Shown here one piece after another: positions 19,216-24,589 of a stretch of 24,589 nt of DNA. Location of the stretch: positions 1 to 24,589 of IMG/VR virus record IMGVR_UViG_3300046467_001486. The stretch is one strand, 5' to 3'. The position numbers were made by a program, and so were the translations under genes. Position 1 is the first letter of the stretch, and each line of letters starts with the position of its first letter. A model generated the notes under the pieces. It was not told the origin of the DNA, did no database searches, and was given only the letters and a program-made list of their open reading frames with translations. This stretch comes from a virus.

Positions 19216-20143
19216 TTTTTCTTCTTAAGGGGAATGTAGGAAACTGAAGACTGTCCTTTGTAATACTTTTAGTGCCTGTCTTTTTAGTGGTTCCGCCATT
19301 ACCCTCAACTGGGAGTTCTAGTATCTCAGACAAAGTAGGCAGTTTGTGACTCTTATCAATAGCCCATGAAATATTATTTTTCGCTGCGTACTTCTTCATC
19401 CGTCTTACAGGAACTATAAAGTTGAATGTCTCTCCAGCCCCTCTAACAAGCATTCCAACGTATTGTCCAGCCTTGTCTCCTGATCTCTCGCTCAAGAAGA
19501 CTCCTCCACCGCTTGAGCCGGGGAATGCGGGAACTGTAGTCTGATCGAATACAACTCCTTCTCCCGAGCCAAGGTCTAAAACTCTACCAACGCTTGACAT
19601 TATTCCTCGCGTCATAGAATTACTTCCTACTTGGCCTAGTAGGGAGCCGACATGGTATAATTCTGTACCTATCGGCACTGGCTCTCCACTGCCGTTATAG
19701 AAATCAGTGTTGTCGGTTATAAAACTTCTCTTTCTTATCATTAATAGTGCCAAGTCTTCGCCGTTTTCGGAATCGCTATACTTAATAACCTTAGCGTACA
19801 TCACTGACTCCCCTACCTTGCGGCCAGCTTCTATATGTTCTTGTACAATCTGAGCATCCTTAAATTCTACAACAGGAACCGTTTTCCCGTTCTGTACTAC
19901 TAGTCTCACGTTACGAAGGTTGTCTATAACGTGTGCCGCCGTCCAGACAAAGTTTAATTTCTCTGTCTTGTTAGGGCCTGTTTTAACTTCCCTCGTAATA
20001 ATAACTCCAGACCCCTCACTAAATCCAGACTTAACTGTTACCGATACAGTTTGCAGTTTTTCCGAGAGGGTTGGTTCAGCAGCATTCACCTGAATTACTG
20101 AAACTAGTAAAAGAATTAGTGATAGCGAAAGTCTCTCAAGCAT
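19208..20143 (-). CDS. Secreted trypsin-like (S1/HtrA-type) serine protease
   Basis: The 311-residue protein has a Sec signal peptide (residues 1-21/22, cleavage near VNA/AEP) and a chymotrypsin-fold protease domain. The catalytic triad is visible: His71 in WTAAHVID, Asp130 in GEDLALLMI, and Ser211 in FPGSSGGGVF. No PDZ domain follows; the C-terminal 60 or so residues are Thr/Lys/Gly-rich. Start ATG 20143 has GGGAG upstream. Expected to act in the periplasm or outside the cell. Targets unknown; envelope-protein processing or host defence at the surface are possibilities. Confidence 0.88.
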   Translation of the reverse strand: MLERLSLSLILLLVSVIQVNAAEPTLSEKLQTVSVTVKSGFSEGSGVIITREVKTGPNKTEKLNFVWTAAHVIDNLRNVRLVVQNGKTVPVVEFKDAQIVQEHIEAGRKVGESVMYAKVIKYSDSENGEDLALLMIRKRSFITDNTDFYNGSGEPVPIGTELYHVGSLLGQVGSNSMTRGIMSSVGRVLDLGSGEGVVFDQTTVPAFPGSSGGGVFLSERSGDKAGQYVGMLVRGAGETFNFIVPVRRMKKYAAKNNISWAIDKSHKLPTLSEILELPVEGNGGTTKKTGTKSITKDSLQFPTFPLRRKNG

Positions 20144-20174
20144 GGCGGTCTCCCTTGCGTTGTTTATAGTATTG

Positions 20175-20402
20175 TTAGTCCTTATCCTTATCCATCATTC
20201 TCCGCAGATACTCCCTTGTTATGTCGTCGTCAGGTACGATTACGTCGTCCTCGTGCTGCTTAAATCCTTTCTCAGATACTATCCAATTAATACCAGCGGT
20301 TGCCATCATCATTTTATTAGAGGCATTAACGCAAGCATCTAGTGGGTTGTGCGCACTAACGATAGTATTCCTGTCTAAGCAGGTAACATAATATTTAGGC
20401 AT
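20175..20402 (-). CDS. Hypothetical protein (75 aa)
   Basis: Start ATG 20402 (MPKYYVTCLDRNTIVSAHNP) with GAAGG upstream. A likely alpha/beta fold: a strand, a helix with CVNASNKMMMATAG, then a strand and acidic VIVPDDDITREYLRRMMDKD. It overlaps the preceding gene by 8 bases. Probably a small phage protein of unknown family. Confidence 0.7.
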   Translation of the reverse strand: MPKYYVTCLDRNTIVSAHNPLDACVNASNKMMMATAGINWIVSEKGFKQHEDDVIVPDDDITREYLRRMMDKDKD

Positions 20403-20586
20403 GTCCCGTACCTTCTTCTTGAAATAAATCTCTGAGCATAGCAAGGCTTACCTTTAAAGAGTCATTATCACTATCTCTCCCCACTTCCATGTAGAGCCTT
20501 TCAGTAACTTCTTGAGCGTCGGATAAACTGAGATAATCTGTCATAATGTCACATATTTTAGTAGCTTCCTGTCTACTGGTTGGCAT
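20395..20586 (-). CDS. Hypothetical helical protein paralogous to the N-domain of 8753-9229
   Basis: Start ATG 20586 with GGGAGG upstream. Over about 50 residues it aligns with the start of the membrane protein at 8753-9229: DIMTDYLSLSDAQEVTERLY against EILDEFLDEEQARELTARLE, and DNDSLKVSLAMLRDLF against DDDSIRVSLEMLKALY. This shared helical domain is fused to membrane spans in one copy and free in the other. Function unknown. Confidence 0.72.
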   Translation of the reverse strand: MPTSRQEATKICDIMTDYLSLSDAQEVTERLYMEVGRDSDNDSLKVSLAMLRDLFQEEGTGHA

Positions 20587-20597
20587 ACAGCCTCCCT

Positions 20598-20771
20598 TCA
20601 CGTTAAAGTGTTCTTCTGTTCTTCAGCTTTCTTTTCGCTGTCGTAAGGGCCGAATAACTGACCATGATGAAAGTAATACCACCCCTTACCGTCATACCCA
20701 ATAGTTCCAGTCTCTGGGTATGAGTCGCATTCAAACCTAGGGTCCATTGAATAGTATTTTACCTCTCCCAC
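20598..20771 (-). CDS. Hypothetical protein (57 aa)
   Basis: A frame with GTG 20771, overlapping the upstream stop by one base (TAGTG), or with ATG 20747, ending TGA at 20598. The sequence has TGTIGYDGKGWYYFHHGQLFGPYDSEKKAEEQK, a compact aromatic beta motif with a helix, like small phage proteins of the xxGPYxSxxxAE type. The start is uncertain; the frame and end are well supported. Confidence 0.65.
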   Translation of the reverse strand: MGEVKYYSMDPRFECDSYPETGTIGYDGKGWYYFHHGQLFGPYDSEKKAEEQKNTLT

Positions 20772-20965
20772 TATTCGATCTCGCCCTTGTCACAGTTGAT
20801 TCTTATTTTGTCTTTTATATCATATACTATAGTAGGTCTTCCTCTACCTCCATCTTTCAGGTTGTCAGCTTTACACGCAACCCTAGCATTGACAAGAGCA
20901 TTTATAATATTGCTAGCCTGTAGGTAGCTCATGTCAAATTTTTTTGCGAACTCTTTACATGTCAT
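20771..20965 (-). CDS. Small winged-helix DNA-binding protein (65-64 aa)
   Basis: Helix-turn-helix segment MTCKEFAKKFDMSYLQASNI, then a second helix and a wing-like hairpin GGRGRPTIVYDI. It is likely a small winged-helix transcription factor. The first ATG supported by the promoter is 20965, only 4 bases after the -10 box (20970-20975), so the message may be leaderless; a frame back to 20986 would overlap the promoter. No family name is given. Confidence 0.7.
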   Translation of the reverse strand: MTCKEFAKKFDMSYLQASNIINALVNARVACKADNLKDGGRGRPTIVYDIKDKIRINCDKGEIE

Positions 20966-20969
20966 CAAC

Positions 20970-20997
20970 ATTATACATTGTCTCATCGGTTTGTCAA
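20970..20997 (-). promoter_or_regulatory. Promoter (CCGAT-spacer type) abutting its start codon
   Basis: -35 TTGACA (20992-20997), 16-base spacer with ACCGATG, -10 TATAAT (20970-20975). The ATG of the winged-helix gene is 4 bases downstream of the -10, shorter than a normal discriminator, so transcripts may be leaderless. Confidence 0.85.
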
Positions 20998-21050
20998 TGT
21001 GAATTCTTTAGAATAAATCATCCTAACAGGTTATACACCAATTTTTATTA

Positions 21051-21239
21051 TTAATCTGATCCACGCTTTCGCCTGTTTCTTTTTCCCCAAGACCAGAGTT
21101 TATTTAGCCAGTCTTTCCTGTAGGAACATTCACAGTCCTTTAACCGAAACCATCTTTTAAAGCGATCCTCTGTAATACCCAGCTTGGTTAATACGACTTC
21201 TACTAGATCACCAAGACCATATATACCCTTGTCGTCCAT
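21051..21239 (-). CDS. Small hypothetical protein with a C-x-C/RK...LN motif (62 aa)
   Basis: GIYGLGDLVEVVLTKLGITEDRFKRWF then KDCECSYRKDWLNKLW resembles the C-G-C-N-ERK-x-x-LN pattern of small proteins common in many large phages, here with CEC and SYRK. Tail is very basic. No strong RBS precedes ATG 21239, so the start is less certain. Function unknown. Confidence 0.65.
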   Translation of the reverse strand: MDDKGIYGLGDLVEVVLTKLGITEDRFKRWFRLKDCECSYRKDWLNKLWSWGKRNRRKRGSD

Positions 21240-21501
21240 TTTTCACGTTATCTTTATTAAATGTGGGATTTTCTCCCATTTACTCTCTTTTCTACCTTGA
21301 CATCGTGGGGACGTTGCCCAATTAAACAGTAAGTATATGCCTTTCTAGGGGATGTTATATATACTCTTATATACAGTATATACCATATTAAAAACACCCC
21401 TATACCTATACAGATATAAGGGTGCGGGGGATGAGGAGTTTTGGGGATTTAAGGTCGTGTAGCCACGACAAGTAATATAAATGAATCCTCCACCAATCCC
21501 T
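21240..21501 (-). other. Intergenic, AT-rich, with a terminator; no gene seen
   Basis: 262 bases without a supported frame. It holds repeated TATATAC tracts (21348-21384), a terminator (21390-21424), and a perfect 6-bp hairpin GTCGTG-TAGC-CACGAC (21454-21469) without a T-run. An imperfect hairpin (AAATGGGA...TCCCACATTT) lies near 21254-21276, just before the gene at 21051-21239. No clear consensus promoter for that gene was found. Confidence 0.6.
21390..21424 (-). terminator. Rho-independent terminator after the gene at 21502-21774
   Basis: Minus-strand stem CACCCTTATA / TATAGGGGTG (one T-G), a 10-base loop, and then TTTTTAAT. It ends the short unit upstream. Confidence 0.78.
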
Positions 21502-21774
21502 TTATGCTTCTAGTGCTAATTCAACAATCATTAAGTAATCATCTACTTGTGAAGGGGTTAATTCAACACCTTCTTCTGATAGACAAGTACGCCAGTATAA
21601 CCGTTCCTTAGTATTCATTTCAGTCAACTGAGCCATTTGATCACCTGCTATACCTTCAGGTTCAGACAACTGTTCTATAAGGTCTTGATATGTATCCCAA
21701 GCATCCTCTACATCAGTCTTTGTAAGAGAATCAGTCATTGCAGACAATGCTTTAGTGAACTGTATTTTGTTCAT
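21502..21774 (-). CDS. Hypothetical acidic helical protein (90 aa)
   Basis: All-helical by appearance (TKALSAMTDSLTKTDVEDAW, PSQVDDYLMIVELALEA), acidic, with one Trp and Cys pair region WRTCLSEEGVELTP. RBS is poor. It has its own promoter and a terminator, so it is a one-gene unit. Function unknown. Confidence 0.68.
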   Translation of the reverse strand: MNKIQFTKALSAMTDSLTKTDVEDAWDTYQDLIEQLSEPEGIAGDQMAQLTEMNTKERLYWRTCLSEEGVELTPSQVDDYLMIVELALEA

Positions 21775-21815
21775 TATTCTTTCTGTTCTTTTTAAAGGCA
21801 GAGGATTTTTATCTT

Positions 21816-21844
21816 ATTATAGGTTTATCGCACACGAAAAACAA
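21816..21844 (-). promoter_or_regulatory. Promoter for the gene at 21502-21774
   Basis: -10 TATAAT (21816-21821), 17-base spacer and a weaker -35 TTGTTT (21839-21844, three of six matches). It lies in a 138-base gap. Confidence 0.6.
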
Positions 21845-21912
21845 CCGAAATGTCCGAAATTTTACGAAAAGCTCCCAAACGGCGCTGATAATTATACCAG
21901 ATCGCTTGGAAA

Positions 21913-22308
21913 TCAACCTACCCTTTTCTTCCTTCTATGTCTAGGTTTAGCGAGTCTTACTTTGTGAGGGCGCCTGATTATCATATCAACAATCGGGCTG
22001 GGGTACTCGTCCCCGGTAATCCTAACAGTAGACGTTGATCCAAACAGTCCTCCCGGCCAACAATGGACCACAGACATCTCTATTCCATCCTTACCCTCGA
22101 AGATACCATAAACTTTCCATTCGCCCTTCATACTATCCATGCTCACCTTTACACCATCCTTGTTGATCCAATATGGACCCTTGCTGATTTTAATAATATC
22201 TCCTATTACTATTTTTATCCGGGGGCTGAGTTGGTAGTGTTCCAAGACGGTTCGCTTCTCTATATATCCCCATCCATGTGGGTTGTCTTTAGTCGGCGGT
22301 ACAGGCAT
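21913..22308 (-). CDS. Hypothetical protein with basic C-terminal tail (131 aa)
   Basis: Start ATG 22308 with GGAGG and spacer 5. The protein begins MPVPPTKDNPHGWGYIEKRT, has a beta-rich middle (RIKIVIGDIIKISKGPYWIN, GEWKVYGIFEGKDGIEMSV) that reads like a small SH3/Tudor-like barrel, and ends in RRPHKVRLAKPRHRRKKRVG, a strongly basic tail fit for nucleic-acid binding. Its 5' leader contains one of the three intergenic repeats. Confidence 0.72.
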   Translation of the reverse strand: MPVPPTKDNPHGWGYIEKRTVLEHYQLSPRIKIVIGDIIKISKGPYWINKDGVKVSMDSMKGEWKVYGIFEGKDGIEMSVVHCWPGGLFGSTSTVRITGDEYPSPIVDMIIRRPHKVRLAKPRHRRKKRVG

Positions 22309-22330
22309 AGGCTCCTCCTACACATACCAG

Positions 22331-22361
22331 TTTTCACTGGCTATGGTTATATGGGTTGATC
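22331..22361. repeat. Intergenic repeat copy R1
   Basis: 31 bases identical to R2 (22456-22486), built on CACTGGCTATGGTTATATGG. It lies in the leader of the gene at 21913-22308. Confidence 0.9.
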
Positions 22362-22404
22362 AGGGTAATTTAGGCGAGACAAGAGTATCTCACGATCCAT
22401 TATG

Positions 22405-22433
22405 ATTATAGCATATTGGTAGACTCGTGTCAA
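22405..22433 (-). promoter_or_regulatory. Promoter for the gene at 21913-22308
   Basis: -35 TTGACA (22428-22433), 17-base spacer, extended -10 TGCTATAAT (hexamer 22405-22410). It gives a leader of about 90 bases that includes repeat R1. Confidence 0.88.
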
Positions 22434-22455
22434 GCACAAAATCGAAAAAATGTGT

Positions 22456-22486
22456 TTTTCACTGGCTATGGTTATATGGGTTGATC
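22456..22486. repeat. Intergenic repeat copy R2
   Basis: 31 bases identical to R1, 125 bases away. It lies upstream of the promoter at 22405-22433, on the transcript expected from the orphan promoter. Confidence 0.9.
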
Positions 22487-22638
22487 TTGGTAGATGGGCT
22501 GAGACGGACTGGTAGCACGACTCGCTGGCGGGCTGACATATATATCAAACCGCTGGCGGGGGCAGGGTGGATGACCGGGCATGTTCAGGCGATACACTCC
22601 CTCCAAATAAGACGCGATGCGGATTCAAAAAGTTCCCG

Positions 22639-22666
22639 TTTTCGCTGGCTGTGGTCATATAGGTTG
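22639..22666. repeat. Intergenic repeat copy R3 (diverged)
   Basis: 28 bases matching R1/R2 with four differences, all transitions. Its core is CGCTGGCTGTGG, related to the CGCTGGCGGG copies at 22523 and 22551. Confidence 0.8.
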
Positions 22667-22755
22667 TAACGGGCAGGATGGGGTAGGACGCTCCCACCCC
22701 ACCGTCAGGATGCTGACAATGGTATCAGGTTGATGACATAGACCTGCCTACCCCC

Positions 22756-22783
22756 ATTATACCATGTATCGGCAGAATGTCAA
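22756..22783 (-). promoter_or_regulatory. Strong orphan promoter (CCGAT-spacer type)
   Basis: -35 TTGACA (22778-22783), 16-base spacer with GCCGATA, -10 TATAAT (22756-22761). Both hexamers are consensus, but no gene is recognised in the following 310 or so bases, only repeats R3 and R2. It may make a non-coding RNA or a very long leader. Confidence 0.85.
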
Positions 22784-22954
22784 TAAGTCTTTAGCCTGAA
22801 AGGACTTACGTCGACTCCATATATATTTAGTTGAATGGCACGATAATTGCTCGCGGAAAATGACGTAAGCCGTTACGAGGCAAGGGGTTAGGTCGAGGTC
22901 GCCGGGGCGGCGCCGCCCTAAGTTACTATACCAGAACGAGTTACGTCGATATAT

Positions 22955-22993
22955 AAAAAAACCGGCGACAAGGGGAAACCCCCTGCCACCGGC
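22955..22993 (-). terminator. Strong Rho-independent terminator after the DUF932 gene
   Basis: Minus-strand GC-rich stem CCGGTGGCAGGGG / CCCCTTGTCGCCGG with one bulge and a GTTT loop, then TTTTTTT. Confidence 0.88.
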
Positions 22994-23015
22994 CCAACGA
23001 AAGGGAATCGTTTAG

Positions 23016-24218
23016 CTAGACAGCCGCCGCAAAGATTTTCTCAAAATCCTTGTCTTGCAGCGAGTCAGCCCGTGCCAGAATCGCAGCCCATCGGCTTGCG
23101 TTAGTCTCCATCAGGTTGCCGCCAAGTTCATCGAACTTGACCCAAGTGGTGTTGTCGAACTTCTGCCCTGCTCGCGTGATCGCGTTGACCACTCCAAACA
23201 GGTTACGCTCTTGGGTTTCAAACTGAGCGTACTGGTCGAGAACTACAACCGCTTCCTTCTTGCCCAATCGCTCATCCTTGCAGATCGCTGCGATGATGTT
23301 CTTCATCGAAACGTCACCGTTTTCCAGTTCCCGCATGGCGAGAAACTGCGTGATGCCGTTGGGCAGCAAAGGCAATTGGTATTCGATGTTCTGACCGATT
23401 TCCACCTTCAGAGCATCAAGATCAATCGTGCCGATATGACGACGGTTGATCTGCTTGCCTTTGACCTGCCCCCAAATGCAACCATTGAGGCAGATGGAGC
23501 GGAAAAGGCTAGGAGCCTGTGAGACACGACGCTTGCCGATTTCGCAGTTACCAATTGAGATCATCCCGCCGTAGTCGGAATCATCATCAGTGCCATAGTC
23601 CAGAATGGTATCAGGCAGCAGGATGTTGCCAAAGATAGTATCCTCGTCACCCTTCCAGTGCGACAAGCGACCTTCTGGCAGGAATTCCTGCAACGTCTCA
23701 AGATACCAACGGTTGTCAATCGGGGCATACTTGTCGGTGACGAAAGCTCGACAAGTGCCATCGGTGTAGGTCCGCAGTCGGTACTCTTTGTTCTGATCCA
23801 ATCGACGCAGAGCATTATTAGCAAGGCGGGTCATGCAATCGCCGTCCTGATCGTCATAGTCGTCGGCATTGCGGAGTTCTCGCATCACGCTGGACGACGG
23901 AACCTTTGCACGGATAGCGAATTGCTCAATCGCGTGATCCGTAGGTGCGAACTGTCGCCCTTCGACCTCAAAGACAAAATTGCCGTCACCGTCCAAAATT
24001 GCTTCGATGTCTTTGACTGGAGCCAGAATATCCTCTCGCTCATCAACGGCCATCTGTGCCTGATCGAGTGCCGTATCATAGTCGATAGTCGAGGCATACC
24101 AGTCTTTGTGAACGTGGGTATTCTTCTCGAACCCCGTGCCCGTCTGCCCTTGCAGGTTGCGGACAAAGCTGCCCTCATTCTTGTCGGCGGTCATTTGCAG
24201 TTTTTCGTAGTCGCTCAT
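23016..24218 (-). CDS. DUF932 phage/plasmid-like protein
   Basis: The 400-residue protein fits the DUF932 family, common in phages and plasmids but of unknown function. Matching features are the central YRLRTYTDGTCRAFVTDKYAPID segment, the later GNCEIGKRRVSQAPSLFRSICLNGCIWG stretch, and an all-helical C-terminal half. Members are thought to act near DNA, but this is not shown. Its codons look richer in G/C than the small genes nearby, similar to rIIA/rIIB. RBS GGAAGG precedes ATG 24218, its own promoter is 24261-24288, and a strong terminator follows, so it is a one-gene unit and may be highly expressed. Confidence 0.85.
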   Translation of the reverse strand: MSDYEKLQMTADKNEGSFVRNLQGQTGTGFEKNTHVHKDWYASTIDYDTALDQAQMAVDEREDILAPVKDIEAILDGDGNFVFEVEGRQFAPTDHAIEQFAIRAKVPSSSVMRELRNADDYDDQDGDCMTRLANNALRRLDQNKEYRLRTYTDGTCRAFVTDKYAPIDNRWYLETLQEFLPEGRLSHWKGDEDTIFGNILLPDTILDYGTDDDSDYGGMISIGNCEIGKRRVSQAPSLFRSICLNGCIWGQVKGKQINRRHIGTIDLDALKVEIGQNIEYQLPLLPNGITQFLAMRELENGDVSMKNIIAAICKDERLGKKEAVVVLDQYAQFETQERNLFGVVNAITRAGQKFDNTTWVKFDELGGNLMETNASRWAAILARADSLQDKDFEKIFAAAV

Positions 24219-24260
24219 AGTAAAGCCTTCCGTTGTAAAGAGTTTGCGTGTGTGCTATTC

Positions 24261-24288
24261 ATTATAGCAGAGAGAACCCAAAAGTCAA
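24261..24288 (-). promoter_or_regulatory. Promoter for the DUF932 gene
   Basis: -35 TTGACT (24283-24288), 16-base spacer, extended -10 TGCTATAAT (hexamer 24261-24266). The -35 overlaps the stop of the small upstream gene. No CCGAT in the spacer. Confidence 0.85.
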
Positions 24289-24443
24289 GCGTCTTTGTTT
24301 TCCTGTTCAAGCTTTTCGTACTTCTCCAGAATTTCACGCAGCATGTCGTGAGCCTCGTACTCATGGTTGCTGCCGGTGATATCAAAAACAACGTCAATGT
24401 CGTTCCAGAGTTCTTCAAACGCTTTCTTGTAGTTCATGCTCAT
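24285..24443 (-). CDS. Hypothetical acidic helical protein (52 or 50 aa)
   Basis: ATG 24443 or the in-frame ATG 24437, ending TGA at 24285. Helical sequence NYKKAFEELWNDIDVVFDI and AHDMLREILEKYEKLEQENK. ATG 24443 is only 7 bases after the -10 box, so if used the message is leaderless; ATG 24437 would have GGGAG upstream but that sequence may not be transcribed. Function unknown. Confidence 0.65.
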   Translation of the reverse strand: MSMNYKKAFEELWNDIDVVFDITGSNHEYEAHDMLREILEKYEKLEQENKDA

Positions 24444-24450
24444 GTCTCCC

Positions 24451-24478
24451 ATTATATCATATATATCGGCATTGTCAA
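24451..24478 (-). promoter_or_regulatory. Promoter (CCGAT-spacer type)
   Basis: -35 TTGACA (24473-24478), 16-base spacer with GCCGATA, -10 TATAAT (24451-24456). The first ATG of the next gene lies 7 bases downstream of the -10. Confidence 0.87.
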
Positions 24479-24589
24479 GGGGGTGGCTTGAGATGTTTTC
24501 TAGTTTTGTGGGAATAGTTGTAAGTCGTTGGTATCAAAGGGGTTACGGCTACGCCGGGGGGCCGTTTTGTGATATTATTTATCGTCCTC

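Larger units (their letters stand above)
22309..23015. other. Long non-coding block with repeats and an orphan promoter
   Basis: About 700 bases with no convincing gene on either strand. It holds the leader and promoter of 21913-22308, a strong second promoter (22756-22783), three imperfect 28-31 base repeats, two further CGCTGGCGGG copies (22523, 22551), three TTACGTC elements (about 22806, 22862 inverted, 22941), a perfect 14-base GC palindrome (22905-22918), and the DUF932 terminator. Between 22440 and 22750 I find no good frame after the strong promoter. Confidence 0.65.

Noticed and set aside
22331-22666. CRISPR-like repeats
   Set aside because: Only three copies, unequal spacing (125 and 183 bases), one copy diverged and no cas genes; this is not an array.
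22427-22669. An 80-codon plus-strand frame over the repeat region with two similar FHWLW/FRWLW segments
   Set aside because: It has no ribosome binding site, runs against every other gene, and its internal likeness comes only from DNA repeats R2 and R3.
22440-22750. Short minus-strand frames after the orphan promoter (for example one from a GTG near 22600)
   Set aside because: RBS spacing is wrong (2 or 18 bases), the product is low-complexity Pro/Arg/Ser, and it ends inside a repeat. A real peptide cannot be excluded, but support is poor.
23658-24491. A 277-codon plus-strand frame across the DUF932 gene and its promoters
   Set aside because: It crosses two strong minus-strand promoters and a minus-strand gene with a conserved domain; it looks like a by-product of codon bias.
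24491-24589. Possible terminator or short gene at the right edge
   Set aside because: There is an ACGGCT...GGCCGT hairpin with TTTT on the plus strand (24545-24567), but no plus-strand gene in sight to end and no open frame on either strand, so I left it out.
1-24589. Insertion sequences, integrase or attachment sites
   Set aside because: I saw no transposase or integrase motifs. The tRNA and tmRNA show no adjacent duplicated 3' ends that would suggest an att site.

Overview
The window looks like part of a large tailed bacteriophage genome (Caudoviricetes). Every gene I can support lies on the minus strand, genes are short and tightly packed with many 1-20 base overlaps, and Shine-Dalgarno sequences are clear. 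The phage hallmarks are an adjacent rIIA/rIIB pair, a DUF932 phage/plasmid protein, an SSB with an acidic C-terminal tip, a MazG-like pyrophosphohydrolase, a thermonuclease-like protein, two deaminases, a tRNA and a phage-encoded tmRNA. There are no virion, portal, terminase or polymerase genes here, so this is an early/auxiliary region. The host cannot be named from the sequence; sigma70-like promoters, SD sites and a tmRNA point to a bacterium.

Layout, following transcription from right to left. (1) 24.6-22.9 kb: a tiny gene and the DUF932 gene, each with its own promoter, closed by a strong terminator. (2) 22.9-22.3 kb: a roughly 700-base non-coding block with a strong orphan promoter, three copies of a 28-31 base repeat and further CGCTGGC and TTACGTC elements. 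(3) 22.3-15.4 kb: about 20 mostly unknown small genes with several internal promoters, plus a secreted trypsin-like protease, a tRNA-Arg(UCU), a HAD-family protein, the tmRNA, two CxxC zinc-ribbon proteins, an AbrB-like protein, a MazG-like enzyme and a thermonuclease-like protein. (4) 15.3-11.7 kb: rIIA, rIIB and a secreted protein, ending in a GC-rich terminator. (5) 11.7-9.3 kb: a membrane-anchored double zinc-site protein, a CDA-fold deaminase, a small unknown, an HPPD-like VOC protein and a PF10014-type 2OG-Fe oxygenase. (6) 9.2-8.1 kb: five small, mostly membrane-associated proteins. (7) 8.1-1.2 kb: an uninterrupted run of metabolic genes: a FadJ-like enoyl-CoA hydratase lacking the dehydrogenase half, a VLCAD-like acyl-CoA dehydrogenase, GMP reductase, a nucleotidyltransferase, a ManC-type cupin, dCMP deaminase, a PD-(D/E)XK nuclease-like protein, an unknown, and an archaeal-type (type II) GAPDH. 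(8) 1.2-0.2 kb: a promoter-led operon of a coiled-coil protein, a basic protein and SSB, ending in a terminator, followed by a partial gene at the left edge.

The genes suggest a phage that reshapes host metabolism more than usual. GMP reductase, dCMP deaminase and the MazG-like protein act on nucleotide pools. The acyl-CoA dehydrogenase/hydratase pair covers the first two chemical steps of beta-oxidation, and GAPDH acts on central carbon. The tmRNA and tRNA-Arg act on translation. Twelve sigma70-like promoters are recognisable. Most have a 16-bp spacer, and five share a CCGAT element inside that spacer, which suggests a phage-specific promoter class.
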